Source of the DNA: Panulirus ornatus
Taxonomy: Eukaryota > Arthropoda > Malacostraca > Decapoda > Palinuridae
Length of the DNA: 64,000 nt
Assembly (NCBI RefSeq): GCF_036320965.1
Contig: NC_092289.1
Location: 22,264,278 to 22,328,277, forward strand
Direction: 5' to 3'
A program made the position numbers and the translations under genes. Below are positions 1-12,290 of the stretch, one piece after another (the stretch's first letter is position 1; each line of letters opens with the position of its first letter). The notes below the pieces were generated by a model. That model worked only from the letters and a program-made list of their open reading frames with translations, ran no database searches and was not told where the DNA came from.

Positions 1-1888
1 CTTTAAGTAGAGACATGAAGTCGAGGATGAATGTCTGTCAGATTTAGAAAAAAATCATTTATGAACGTAGGCATTGATACACATTGCTCCTCCTCATCTC
101 TTCGATTTATTTTTCCCCCCTTTTTTTCCTCTCTCTAGGAAGACTGGTAATTGTGTGGCTCATCACCATAAATCAGGGAGGAAATTAGAACCAGAGCGGT
201 GAGTGGGATCTTCTCTTCTTCCCTTTTTTTCTCACTATATTTTCACAAATGCTGATGTGTCACGGATGGCCGGGGATTTCTTCGAATAGCTGAACCAAAC
301 GCCTCTAACGTCAGCTCACAACAGTGTTATGTTTAAGTCGTTTAAAACATTGACAACCGATCGAGTAATTTACCGTGTCAAGATCCGGCCCGTCGTACTA
401 AAGGGTCGTACCGTCTTGTCGTGTTCAAGGGTCATATCGTCGTACCGTCGCACCAGAATGGATTGAATGCCACGTTCGTCGTAGCCCCTGGAATAGTAGG
501 CAGACTTAAGTCGCACACGTAACCGTAAATGTGAAATCTTTGTGGCTTTATGCCAGCCCGTCCGTACCTTTCCAGGCCCGAGTGTAGACCATCCAGAGAT
601 AAGGTTGACCTTATACTGGAATGGATGACGAACGTGATGAAAAGATTACGTAAGCGGTATTTTTCCCCAGCTGGATGACGAATGCCAATGTTGTGTGAGG
701 TGTGAGGGTCAGGGAGGAGGACTGGAATCTACCACTGGTGCCTCACGAGCCAACACTTGTCGTGTTCCAGACTGAACGACGTGGGTAGATTTGACCCCTT
801 CCAGGTTGATTGGTGCGCACGGACGACGGACACGAAATCTCTGGAAATCTGAGTCTGGAAAGGAGTGGCGTTTAATTTAATACACTTTTTTCCATTTAAA
901 TTTGGTTCTTCTTTACTTTGAAAGAAAAAAGACCGTGAAGCTGGGTATATCTTGTGTGTTTTCACGTCAGTTCAAGAATATGTATACAATTATGAATACA
1001 TTTATGTATGACAGTATGTCTATGAATATATGAAGGTTACTTGCCTTATCTTGTACGTGTTGGACCGGTCGTGGTGGAGTGGTGACGAAGTATAGCGTGG
1101 TGACTGCGTGTTAGGTCAAAGGTCAAGGTCATCAGGAATAGAGGCGACGCTTGACACCACCAAAGGCAGAAATATACGGAGACGCTACTGACATTACGAC
1201 GGTTTGTGGTAAACTCTTCCATGATGGGGTCATCCCCACTGACCTACAGGAAGCTGGGTCACCAGAGGTCAAGGTCGCCACCGGCTGTACGAAACGAGGA
1301 TTATTTTCATTTTGTTTCGTAGATTTTTTCCCCCTGTGGCGTCACTGTATTTCATGGTGTGTTAACTATGATCCTGGTCGACCCGAGTCCCAGACTGGTA
1401 GACGGGTGTGTGGACGGAGCAGGTCAAAGGGCATCCAGAGGCTGACCGATAATGTAAGTGAGAGGAGGAAGGGGGTGGGGAGGGCGCTGGGCGTATTGGA
1501 AAGAGGAGAAGGGGGTTTAACTGGGAGAGGGGAGGGTTGAGGGCTACGCTTGGCCGAAGTTTGGGGTGTCGATGAAATGGCTGGGTAGGGGAATGAACAG
1601 TCACGGGTGGGGAGAGGTGCTGGGGAGGAGGCTAGGTCGGGAGAAGGTATTGGGAAACCGATGGAGGGAGGAGGAATTTAAAGGGAAGGGACCAGCGGCG
1701 TGGACGGTGGTTGTGGAGAGGGATGGGACAGGTGTAGGGGAGGCGGCCTCGGGTGGGACGATGGGCAGGGACCCATCAGCCCGGGAGGGGCTGGGGGCGG
1801 GTGAAGGGAAGTGGGGCGGATCCTGACTTGAGGGAAGGAAGGTGTCTGATGTGGTCGGAGAAGGAGGCGTGTGAAGTTGAAGTGCCGT
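1..1888. other. non-coding sequence, no gene recognised
   Basis: No coding region with plausible protein composition is visible. From about 1450 the sequence becomes G/A-rich and leads into the 25-bp minisatellite that follows. The small open frames here have low-complexity or unremarkable composition and no recognisable motif. Confidence 0.5.
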
Positions 1889-2062
1889 GCACAAGGGCAG
1901 GAGGAAGTGCTGCGCACAAGGGCAGGAGGAAGGGTGGTACACAAGGGCAGGAGGAAGGGCGGGACACAAGGGCAGGAGGAAGGGCGGTACACAAGGGCAG
2001 GAGGAAGGGCGGTACACAAGGGCAGGAGGAAGGGCGGTACACAAAGGTAGGAGGAAGGGAAG
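1889..2062. repeat. 25-bp minisatellite, about 7 copies
   Basis: The unit acacaagggcaggaggaagg (first 20 of 25 bases) repeats about seven times with few mismatches. Because 25 is not a multiple of 3, the array stays open in several frames on both strands and yields false proline/leucine/cysteine-rich or glycine/arginine-rich open frames. Confidence 0.9.
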
Positions 2063-4080
2063 TTGAGATGGCGGGACTGAATCACAAGAGGCTGGTCAGG
2101 TTTCCATGCCAGCGTTGAGGACATGTCGTTGCTCTAATGAACAAGTTTTTACTAATTAACTCGTTATTTATGAATGGGTTAGTGGTGCCCTTTGACATTT
2201 CCTCTTCAGATAATGTGGGGGAAAAATGTATATATATATATATATATATATATAAACACTGAGTATGGCTCTGGCTCGGGATATTATACTTGTTTATTTC
2301 GTAAATACCTTTTTAATTTCGTCACTGGGAATAATAGGAATTCATCCCATTATTAACAAAGTTGTTTCCATAATTAATTAGACTAGAAAGTGTGTCAGGT
2401 GTTGGTTCACAGTTTCCCCCGTGTCAAGTATTGATTTAACAAGCGAACTATGGCATGGATGACATCAGGAACGGTGTCAGTAATTTCATTGTTACGACCG
2501 TGTGGGTGTTGCAGAACTACGTAACGATCAGATGAGAGCACTGCTTGTAGACGGGAGTAGAAGTGATGCTGATTGGAGAATTGGCACTGAGGTAACGAGA
2601 TGGCCATTTGGTCTGTAAGTGTTAAAGGTTAAACTACTGAGCATGACGGTACGACCTTCATCACGACGGATACGGTTTGGCTTTAATGACCATGACGTAT
2701 TCGTGGGCCGCCCGGGGAGGAGCCCGCAGATGTTCGAATTTTCGTCGCGGTAACCGATCCACAGTCAATCCAGTTGTTCATCCTTCCTTTGGGGCTTTTG
2801 GATGAAGTGGGTACCTGCCTTAGCTTGTGGGCTTATGTAAGTGTTCTGAGAGCGTTTGAGGTAGGTTAGGCTAAGCTTTGATGTTCGATAAGTTAGATGT
2901 ACAGTATCAAATGTATTTTCGACTTACGATGTGTTTATAGGAACGTCACCCCATCGTAAGTCGAGGAGCATCTGTATATATGTATGTATTTATGTATAAA
3001 GGCAGCTTTGCAAGGATGAGGGCGTTCTTCAACCATACTCATATCCTTTGATTCATTTAGATTTAATAATCTTCTTACCCCCACAAACAAGAGTTTTTTC
3101 CACAACACGGATTAACGATTCACATGCTCATCTCACCCGAAGCACATTGTAGCCCAGTGTACTCTCCATCTTGTGTAATAAGCGTGCAATATTCCGTATT
3201 TCTCCTGAATATATGATTTTTGGCAGTGTATGTTTACCACTCAGAGGGACAGGTGAATTCTCGGTTTAGTGAATAAAAACTGTCAGGACCACCTGTCCTA
3301 GAGTTGAAATCACCTATTAAAAGTACAGGCAACATATTCAACTTGTGTGTATGTAGACCAAGAGTTAATCGCGTCTGCGCAAGATGGATCGATGGCGAAG
3401 ATGCAGGAGGCCTTCTGACTCCCATCAATTCCTGAAAAAACCTCTTTCCCCTTAGAGTGTAGAGAGGAGATGTCCTTAACCACTCCCACTACACACGGAC
3501 TACCATAGATGCAGTCACAAAGCTAAGGTCGGTCCTTGCTCGTACCTGGGTCTGTAAGTTGGTGGGGAGGTTGTGTTAGGTAGGGGCGTGTGGCACGTAT
3601 GATGGAGGCGGGTGGCGGCAGCCGTCAGTTGGTAGCCGCATGGCCTAACGTTCACAGTAGTCTTCTCGGTGTCTTGTGTGCGTGTGTGTTTGTGTAGTAT
3701 GCACTACTAGCTTAATGTGTACCACTGTATTACCTGTACCCTACTGTTGCTAACCACTCTAGCTCCTTCGTTGGTTACGTGAGGTGGCAAATGCCGTATC
3801 GTAATCGGTTTTTGAAAGGTACTGTATGGCATAGATCTAGCCTGCTCTTTTCTTAGTCTTTTTCATTAATTCTTTTTATTTTTTTTTTCATTTTTTTTTG
3901 GAAATCCCATCTGAAGGGGTTTTGGATCCCACCCTCGGCATGCAATTATTTTTTTTTTTTTTTGATCGCTTTAGACACATCCCCTGGTCTTACAGCGGTC
4001 ATGCATGCTTGAATATTCCTGCCACGAACTTTCCTCTGGCATCCAGTCGGCCATCATGGATTTTCTAACTTTGGTCAGTG
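2063..4080. other. non-coding sequence with a short (TA)n
   Basis: Holds a (TA)n of about 26 bases near 2228-2254 and T-rich tracts near 3880-3965. No gene or conserved protein motif was recognised. Confidence 0.45.
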
Positions 4081-4136
4081 CCCCCCCCCCCTTCCCCACC
4101 CCCCCCCCCCTCCCCCCCTTCCCCCCTCCTACCACC
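4081..4136. repeat. poly-C rich tract
   Basis: Nearly pure C interrupted by a few T and A bases. Similar C tracts recur near 4302-4322 and 4422-4436. Simple low-complexity DNA. Confidence 0.8.
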
Positions 4137-4585
4137 CCTCAAAGCACAGTAGAGCAGAGAAGCTTATTTACCTCACACTACTTTCCGTAGGATAGACCAG
4201 CTTATATATATTTATATATATATATATATACATACATATTTTTTCCCCCTATCTCGTGTGTGTTCAGGATGACACAGTCACTAACGTGGGATTCACTCTC
4301 CCCCCCCTCCCCCACCCCCTCCCGTTTTCTTCCGTGACATCAGCGGGTCTAACCCGCATTGCAGCTCTTCCTGGACTTCCAAACGTTATGACGTCATGGC
4401 TCACATTCATTCCCCCCTCTTGCCCCCCCCCCCCCGCGCCCTATTTGGTTGGTATAATAAAAGTCACTAAATATCAATGGCCTGTTTTATTCCTGTCTCA
4501 GAAATGGATCATTTTTTTTTTTTTCACTTCAGACACATTGCTTTTGTTTGGATGCATCATAAACATGATATGGGTTCATTGAATT

Positions 4586-4589
<4 letters not shown>

Positions 4590-4655
<66 letters not shown>

Positions 4656-4680
4656 ATATATTTGTATATATATACACATA
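4590..4680. repeat. (TA)n microsatellite, left of foldback
   Basis: A pure TA run of about 60 bases, then an imperfect TA-rich stretch, bordering the foldback element at 4721-5008. An equivalent TA run lies on its other side, so the foldback sits between two TA tracts. Confidence 0.9.
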
Positions 4681-4720
4681 TATATGTTGGAAAGGATCAC
4701 AATTTTACGCGTGATCAAGA

Positions 4721-5003
4721 TATTCCTATGAGTCCACGGGGAAAATGAAACACGAAAAGTTCCCAAGTGCACTTTCGTGTAATAATCACATCATCAGGGG
4801 AGACACAAGAGAGAAATATAACAGTCAGTTGATATACATGGCTAGGACGCCATTTGGTAAACAAATGGCGTCCTAGCTTCGTCTCTTCGATGTGTATCAA
4901 CCGACTGTTATATTTCTCTCTTGTGTCTCCCCTGATGATGTGATTATTACACGAAAGTGCACTTGGGAACTTTTCGTGTTTCATTTTCCCCGTGGACTCA
5001 TAG

Positions 5004-5008
<5 letters not shown>
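4721..5008. repeat. large foldback (inverted repeat) element
   Basis: The left arm (4721-4856) is nearly the exact reverse complement of the right arm (4862-5008). The arms meet in a perfect 16-bp hairpin (gctaggacgccatttg at 4841-4856 against 4862-4877) with a 5-base loop. The right arm carries about 12 extra bases near the apex. Only a few substitutions separate the arms, so the structure is young or kept uniform by gene conversion. (TA)n tracts lie on both sides. Each arm holds a sequence resembling a hammerhead ribozyme core. Penelope-like retroelements carry hammerhead motifs and inverted terminal pieces, so a Penelope-derived fragment is one possible origin (inference). It encodes no protein. 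Confidence 0.85.
4928..4968 (+). ncRNA. possible hammerhead ribozyme-like motif
   Basis: CTGATGA lies at 4932-4938 and GAAA at 4953-4956, as in the hammerhead core. TCCC (4928-4931) can pair with GGGA (4965-4968) as stem I. GTG (4940-4942) can pair with CAC (4950-4952) as stem II, with one extra unpaired T at 4939. A short GT/AC stem III with a 2-base loop lies at 4957-4962. The same motif sits in the other arm on the minus strand at 4761-4801. Deviations: an extra base before stem II and a very short stem III. Activity is unproven. Confidence 0.25.

Positions 5009-5072
<64 letters not shown>
5009..5072. repeat. (TA)n microsatellite, right of foldback
   Basis: About 64 bases of pure TA immediately after the right end of the foldback. 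Confidence 0.95.
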
Positions 5073-5075
<3 letters not shown>

Positions 5076-5079
5076 AAAA

Positions 5080-5822
5080 ATACAGTATTATTTTCCTCTT
5101 TTTCACCAATCCCTTGGGAGGAATCAGTCGCATGTGATTTATGCATTTTTTATGGTTATGTACTTTATTATTTTGAGCACAAATTGAACTTATCTTCAGG
5201 GTTCCAAAACTTAATTGTTGGAGGAAGAAGTGTAGACCTACCGTAAGTCCAAATCAGTTTTTGTCTCGTGAGAACAGTAAGAGTCTTCATCATATACGAT
5301 CGGAAAAGTGTAAAGTGAACTAAAGTGGAGACTGGAGAAAGGAATTGTGGCTTTGAGGAAACCTGACTACAGTTTCTTTCATTTCTCATGTTAGAAAACG
5401 ACCAAGTGGTTCAGAAAACTGCAAGACGAACATGGATGTTATTCAGATAACTTGACCCAAATGAACTTGTTGTTGTTCAGTTGTGGAAGGACTACGGTGG
5501 AGGACCGCTGTCTCAGGGGGGGGATTACTGTGGTAGCAGCCCCCCCCCCCCTTGCTGTGCTAGTGGGTGGCACACTGCAGTCGTAATCGTGTTCCTGTGT
5601 TAAGCTCTGCTGTGTTGGGGTTGATGTGGGAGTCCCCAGCACCGCTGGTAAGGGTTAGTGAGGGAAGTCGCTGCTGTGTTAGTGAGGTGGGGGGTGGGGT
5701 AGGGTAGGTTGGGTTGCTGTGAGAAACGGCCGCTGTGTCACGAACCAGCTGGCCTGTCCCCCTCCCGCCAGCTGGAGACCTGTACTGAGGTGACTGGAGT
5801 CGCCCACGCTGACTGAAATACA
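5080..5822. other. non-coding sequence, no gene recognised
   Basis: No coding region or RNA gene recognised. Contains G and C runs near 5515-5550. The antisense open frames here have no family features. Confidence 0.4.
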
Positions 5823-5928
5823 CCTGGGGCTGGGTCGCTACCCGTCCTTGGATGTGGTCGCTTACAGTTAGGTTACCTGGGGCTGGGTCGCTACCTGTCC
5901 CTGGATGTGGTCGCTTACAGTTAGGTTT
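5823..5928. repeat. 53-bp tandem duplication, 2 copies
   Basis: Two adjacent 53-bp units beginning cctggggctgggtcgctacc, with only a few differences. Confidence 0.9.
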
Positions 5929-6108
5929 CATTTGTCACCTGGACTGGTAGGGACCGAGTCTGAGTGACGTATTGACCAACGGGGTCTCCCAGCTTCACGT
6001 AGCCTGGTCTATAATTATCCTCGATATTTGTGTGTGGCGTGCGTGTCGTATTTTGGTTATAAACCTATATTTTGTTTTCATCCCACCCAAAAAAAAAGAT
6101 TCATCAGA

Positions 6109-6109
<1 letters not shown>

Positions 6110-6170
<61 letters not shown>
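6110..6170. repeat. (TA)n microsatellite
   Basis: About 60 bases of TA, followed after a spacer of about 60 bases by another TA run at 6228-6290. Confidence 0.95.
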
Positions 6171-6172
<2 letters not shown>

Positions 6173-6224
6173 TGGGAAATGATGTAGATTTTTTTGGATG
6201 ATTTCTCTTGCAACATTCAGGTTG

Positions 6225-6227
<3 letters not shown>

Positions 6228-6292
<65 letters not shown>
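6228..6292. repeat. (TA)n microsatellite beside SINE-like repeat
   Basis: About 60 bases of TA next to the 5' side of the SINE-like repeat at 6297-6528. Confidence 0.95.
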
Positions 6293-6295
<3 letters not shown>

Positions 6296-6296
6296 C

Positions 6297-6694
<398 letters not shown>

Positions 6695-6697
6695 ATC

Positions 6698-6845
6698 CAC
6701 CTGCTGGAAGTTTCATTGCGAGCGAAAAGTCACTTTTAGCGAGGCTGTACCATCGAGTGTACCGCCTCGTCAATGAAACCCTCACTCCAAAGGAGTCCAA
6801 ACTTCCCTTCTACCGGAATCAGCGCAGCCTTGTGCTACAGGAGGC
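6698..6845 (-). repeat. dispersed ~150-bp repeat family, copy 1
   Basis: Read on the minus strand it matches the copies at 11105-11205, 36925-37105 and 49335-49480: a 'ctcctg-tag' start, an 'aaggctgcgct' block, a 'cggtagaaggga' block, 'ttggagtgag' and 'ttgacgaggc'. It directly follows the (TA)n/(GA)n tract. No protein is encoded. Class unknown. Confidence 0.55.
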
Positions 6846-7333
6846 TTTAGGAAAGAGGTCTTGGGGTAACAACAGAACTTTCATTGAAGCTGCAGACACG
6901 AACTAATACCCAGAACGATGGTTGACCTTAAATGAGGTCAGAAGAGGGTTAGAGAGAGAAATAAGAAAACGGGAAAAAATATTATTTGAGAAATGAGAGG
7001 AGAAAAGGGGAAATGATATAATAGTTTTGGAGGGAGTAGAATATCTCCCTTAAAAGAAGACAGGTGGGTTAGTGTTGTTAGGAAAGACATAAAGGGGTAC
7101 AGAGTTCCAAAGCTTATCGGTGTACGGAAAGAAACAGACATCACAATTGCGTATCCCTGGAGTTGCCAGCGACCTCACCGAGATCATGTGACGTACTGGC
7201 TTACTAGTGTTACGTCGTCTAGCTGATGACGGAAGCGCAGAAGTAGCCAGCGCCGAGGGACAGACACTAAAGTAACATTTATAGAAGATGGGAAATGTAC
7301 CATCTCCAGCGCGGAGGGGCATTTGGGTCAGCC

Positions 7334-7417
7334 CATCACAGTGCCTGGCCCCCTGCTGGTCGGGGTGGGTCAGTACGTCACAGTGCCTGGCCCCCTGCTG
7401 GTCGGGGTGGGTCGATG
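7334..7417. repeat. ~42-bp tandem duplication, 2 copies
   Basis: Two adjacent copies containing tcacagtgcctggccccctg and the following cggggtgggtc segment. Confidence 0.85.
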
Positions 7418-7790
7418 CCACAGGGCGTGGGAGTCATCGCTCATGTTATGAATCTATCGACTGATTTTATAACTTTTGGACCGCGTCAGCATTGCCTTCG
7501 TGTATATCGTGTCGTGCGTTGCCCAGAGAATAAACATGAAATGCATAATCCTTTTTGTGTGAAGAATAAGATATGGTCCTAAAAAAAGAAAATGTCACTT
7601 TCTCGTAATGTTCGTAGTAGTTTTCAGTATAGATATAGTGAATTACGTCATACGTTTGAATGAATCAACGAATGTAGTCAAGATTTTTATGTATATGACT
7701 GAGATGTATTCTTTGATATGTAGTAATGAACTCACTGGAAATGTAATGACTTATTCTACAGTTGTAAAGATATCTGAGATTCGCGAGTAT

Positions 7791-7819
7791 TATTGTTATT
7801 ATTATTATCGTCATTGTTG

Positions 7820-7893
<74 letters not shown>
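7791..7893. repeat. (ATT)n microsatellite
   Basis: About 100 bases of ATT/TTA trinucleotide repeat. It opens frames of poly-Tyr, poly-Leu, poly-Ile or poly-Asn, which are not genes. Confidence 0.95.
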
Positions 7894-7998
7894 AATATTA
7901 TTATACAACCCCAGGATCCCATTTTCTTCAAGGGGCTCCTGCAGGTTCCAGAGTGCGCTGTTCCCACATAGGCAAACACACAAACATCTCACTTTAAG

Positions 7999-8389
7999 CA
8001 GGGACATATCTAGGGGAAATAGCGCCTATGGCAAGCACTGAAATTGCAACCCTGCCTTAATTAAAGATGTACATACGGTGGATGTATATGGAAATATATA
8101 CAGTGTAGTTATAAACTGTTGAAGAAGAGTTAGGCCAAACTTAAATTTATATAGATTCTTAAAGACTTAAAGACTTGTTTGATCAAAATTGTAACGTAGA
8201 AGCGGTAATGCAACTGATAGTAGCAAAGTATTACTATAGTTGAAAAGTAGGTGAGTTTCTCACAAAACCAAAACGTTAGAAATATCAACGGGTTAGCATA
8301 TGTCAAAAACAAAAGAGGTTGAGTGGCGCCCCCCTTCAAGTGGCGCCCAGTGCACCTACCCTACCTGCCATGCTCTAGATACGCCAATG
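7999..8389. mobile_element. MITE-like element, left copy
   Basis: This unit of about 391 bp begins cagggacatatctaggg and ends ctctagatacgccaatg, so its ends are imperfect inverted repeats of about 17 bases. It carries internal 'gcgcctatggcaag' and 'gttgagtggcgcccc' blocks. It is repeated in direct orientation at 9018-9418. CAG-starting inverted ends are typical of hAT-type DNA transposons, but no matching 8-bp target duplication was found, so the superfamily is a guess. No transposase frame is present, so it would be non-autonomous. Confidence 0.6.
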
Positions 8390-8398
8390 TAACTATGA

Positions 8399-8700
8399 CC
8401 TTCAATTTTTGGTATTTTCCTCAGAAAAAAAATTTACTTTAAAAACTCTTTATAAGAAGGATTTTTCATACTGAATAAAATACGGTGTTAAAATATCGTT
8501 TAGTCGTCTTTACGACATTCATTTAAGCTGATAAATGAAGTCAATTTTTTAGATAATTTCGGCTTTGCATCGTATTTACTGGGTATGTATCGGTAACTGA
8601 GAGCATTATGATATCTTTTCCATGATTATTTCAAGCATAGAATTGTTTGAACATCTTATCTTCCAATTTTGAAACAAAAAATTTTTTGAGCTAAAAAATA
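8399..8700. repeat. ~302-bp tandem unit, copy 1
   Basis: Begins ccttcaatttttgg and ends gagctaaaaaata. Aligns along its length with the next unit (8701-9005) with many substitutions and small gaps. AT-rich and non-coding. Confidence 0.85.
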
Positions 8701-9005
8701 CCTTCAATTTTTGGCATTTTCCTCAGAAAAATAGATTTCCTGTAAAATCTCATTATAAGAAATATTTTCTTGCTGAATACAAATCTAGTGTTAAAATGTC
8801 GTTTTGTCCTCTTGATGACACTTGATTAAGCTGTTAAATGAAGTCAATTTTAAAATATTTCTGCTCATTTGCATCGTATTTAATGAGTATGTATCGGTAA
8901 ATGAGAGGATTACGATATATTTTCCATGATTCATTCAAGTATAGAAGTGTTTGAATATCTCATCTTTTTAATTTTGAAGTAAAAATTATTTTTAGCTAAA
9001 AAATA
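8701..9005. repeat. ~305-bp tandem unit, copy 2
   Basis: Second diverged copy of the preceding unit, ending ttagctaaaaaata. The pair is bracketed by the two MITE-like copies. Confidence 0.85.
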
Positions 9006-9017
9006 CCCCTATATATT

Positions 9018-9418
9018 CAGAAGAGTATTTGCGGGAATAGCGCCTATGGCAAGCATTGAAATTGCGCCCCTGGCTTGAATAAAAAGGTACATACAGTGGA
9101 TGTATGAGAAAATATATACATGTTATCATAAAGTGTTGAAGAGTTAGGACAAGCTTAGATTTTTGTAAGCTCTTAAAGACTTAGAGTTAAAGACTTATTT
9201 TATCAGGATTGTAACGTAGAAACGGTAATGCAACTGATAGTAGCAAAATATTACCATAGTTGAAAAGTAGACGAGTTTCTTTTTTATCTCACAAAGCCAA
9301 ACCGTTAAAAATGTCATTCGAGCAGCATTTGTCAAAAAACAAACCTGTTGAGTGGCGCCCCCCTTCAAGTGGCGCCTAGGGCACCTGCCCTACCTACCAT
9401 ACCCTAGATACGCCACTG
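9018..9418. mobile_element. MITE-like element, right copy
   Basis: Direct repeat of 7999-8389 with moderate divergence. The right end ccctagatacgccactg is the inverse of the left terminal cagggacatatctaggg with a few mismatches, and is better preserved than the right end of the left copy. No coding capacity. Confidence 0.6.
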
Positions 9419-9843
9419 GCTTGTGTTCTCGCACGGTAGATACACACACACACACTTTGGCAGTTACTTGTCGACCATTTCCTTATCCATGAACTTGAAT
9501 GGAGAGAGTTTGTCTCGTTGATATTTCTGCTGTTGTAGAGCTCTGGCCTCGGACTCCGTGCATCGTGTCGACCCCCAGATCTCTCTTGACGCTTGACTAA
9601 TCTATTTCCATTCTTACGTATTCGATTAGTGCCTGTCAGTCGTCCGTCCCCCAGTCCATCTTCCTTCGCTCCTCTCCCCCACATTCTGTTTTCTTCACCT
9701 TCCTGACGAACGATATTCTCCTCTCGATGTATCAGACAGACTTTGGAGCTTGTCTTGGTCCCATTGTAAGCTGGTGCAGTCCTTATGAGTTTGCACTTTG
9801 TCCATGACCATGGCTTCATCCTCAAACTTGTTCATAGAAGAAT

Positions 9844-9844
9844 G

Positions 9845-9915
<71 letters not shown>
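9844..9915. repeat. (GT)n microsatellite
   Basis: About 70 bases of uninterrupted GT. Confidence 0.95.
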
Positions 9916-9916
<1 letters not shown>

Positions 9917-10309
9917 TGACTCACCAGGTAACCTAAGAGGAAGCTATCTGGTATCATCAAATCCACATTACCTTGCAAGAGACGAAGACATGGGAGGCTG
10001 GAAGCATGGGTTGTAGACCTCCCTTCCACCCAAGATCTACCCACCACTCACCATCCTCTTGACCTCGGCGCTGCGGAGTGATGTGCTATCTGGCTCAGAC
10101 GTGAGGGCCGCCCGCCAGCTCAAGTTTGCCTGCCCAGACTGCTTGCTTGGTTGCTTCTCGCCTTAATGAAGAGCACAGCCTTGGCAGAAGCGGACGCAAG
10201 GCCTTCCAGCCCCCGACCGACGGACCAGCCCTTCCCATCCGTCACCTTTAATGGAAGAGACTTCGGCCATCACCACCACCACCACCACCACTACACCCAA
10301 CAAGAGAAC

Positions 10310-10548
10310 ACTGCGTACAACCAGAACATAACCTGGCCACCACACCCACCCTGGGAGCAGTGCATAGTACAACCAGAACATAACCTGGCCACCACACCCA
10401 CCCTGGGAGCAGTGCATAGTACAACCAGAACATAACCTGGCCACCACACCCACCCTGGGAGCAGTGCATAGTACAACCAGAACAAAACCTGGTCACCACA
10501 CCCACCCTAGGAGCAGTGCATAGTACAACCAGAACATAACCTGGATAT
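10310..10548. repeat. 52-bp minisatellite, about 4.5 copies
   Basis: The unit contains ccaccacacccaccctggga, then a gcagtgcatagtac segment and an aaccagaacataacctgg segment. Copies are almost identical. Antisense open frames over it encode a Gly/Cys/Trp-rich repeat and are artefacts. Confidence 0.95.
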
Positions 10549-11104
10549 GTTCAGTGTAGGATAGTCCTGGAAAAGATCTGATATAAGGGGATATTCCATG
10601 AGTTGGGTCGTGGATGAATTGTGGTGGATCTAGTATGAAATAACCTGACGATATATATAGATCAGCCTCAGAAGAGGATCAAGAGCCTGAGAAGAAAACT
10701 TGAACACAAGGTAAATCTCTGGATCTGTAGCAGAAAGTGTGTTGTTTCCAGCACGTGATCTGGAACAACGCTTCTAAAGGTGATGTATTGTGAGGCGTCC
10801 AGCATCATGACAGCGAACCATTTAACTGCAGGAACCGTAGGGTGGGGGATGACAGCGAACTGCTGATTACCAAGGACTGTATCATGGAGTAACAGCGAGT
10901 CATTACCTATTAGAAAACCAGGAGGAGGTGTGCTGAAGCTTCGGACAGGTCGACGCGAGTGACGCACGGCAGTGGACCAGGAGAGCGAATCTTTGACGTT
11001 CCGAAGCAGTGGTCCGAACTTGCCTCTACCCTACTGGACTTCCACATGCTTTCGACTGGACTCTTCTCCCGGATAGGGTCTTAGTGTTACCTTGGACCGC
11101 TTTG

Positions 11105-11204
11105 CAGGAGCTCTTGCAGTTCCACGGCTGCGCTACTTTCGGTTAGCATGGAAATGATGGCCTCATCTGGAGTGAATTCTTTGACGAGACTGTACTCTCA
11201 ATCT

Positions 11205-11205
<1 letters not shown>
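11105..11205 (+). repeat. dispersed ~150-bp repeat family, copy 2
   Basis: Reads aggagctcttgcagttccac, then ggctgcgctactttcggtta, ggaaatgatggc, ggagtgaattctttgacgag and 'actgtactctc', matching the other copies. It runs into a (TA)n at 11206-11244. Confidence 0.6.

Positions 11206-11244
<39 letters not shown>
11206..11244. repeat. (TA)n microsatellite
   Basis: About 38 bases of TA abutting the dispersed repeat copy on its left. Confidence 0.95.
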
Positions 11245-11248
<4 letters not shown>

Positions 11249-12145
11249 GGTGCTACAGGAACCGATGAGGCAACCACCACAACTACCACAACCACAACCA
11301 TTACCACCATATATACAAACATTACCACCACCACCATTTACGTTCCTTCTGGCAGCTCCTCCAACACTCTAGGATAACCTTCATACTCGAGGATAACCTC
11401 CATACTCACCACAGATCCTGAAGGTGACCATCACACCTATTATACACCATCCTGCCTGACAGACGTCCGCTGGATCAACACCACATCTGCTTCTGTTATC
11501 GGTCAATATTTCCTTTTCAAGGAGGAATTATTTCTAGAGTCACTCCACGAAAATGGGCCTCTGTTTGTCTCATGTATCAGCTCATGTATCAGTAGACCAC
11601 GGAGCTCACCCCGTGCACACTGTCCTATAGAACTTCCGAGGCAGTACACCGTTGCCTTACTCTCTGGCCCTGTGGTTAGGGATGAGGTGCAGGAAAACAA
11701 GGACGTCCTCGCCCTTAACGCCTGGTGTCACGGTCGTCCCCACTGATCGTTCCAGACTGCTTCGTGAACCACCACATTAACCCGTTTTCCATATCACCGT
11801 CATTTCACCCAGAGGATTCAACCCGAAACGAATATAATGGGTTTCGAACCGCTACTCTTGTCATTTGACAGCATCGACACAGTGCCCTATCTCGACCTAC
11901 CTCACCAGCATGTAAAGATTTCATTTGCCATCGTATGGTTGCAGAAAGATCAGATCCCACCCACCTACGCTACGCTACCCGGACGACCAATGTGGGGCGT
12001 TAGATCAATAAAGAGGGTTTTGGTGCGGATACAGCTGGCTCGGGTGTATGCTCAGCTGGTTGGTGCCTGTCTCTCGGGGGTTTCATTGAGGGATGTTCCA
12101 GAGGTCCAGGTGGCTCATCAGATACGTGTATAGATTCTGCGGCAG

Positions 12146-12149
<4 letters not shown>

Positions 12150-12178
<29 letters not shown>
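12150..12178. repeat. (GT)n microsatellite
   Basis: About 28 bases of GT. Confidence 0.9.
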
Positions 12179-12179
<1 letters not shown>

Positions 12180-12290
12180 ACAAGGATTGAACAGGGGAGC
12201 CAGCTTTGACACAAGACCTGGTGGACTATGGCGAGATAATCTCCTTCATGACTAATAGTAGCCTTAACTCTTGGTCTGTGTCAGTGGAGA

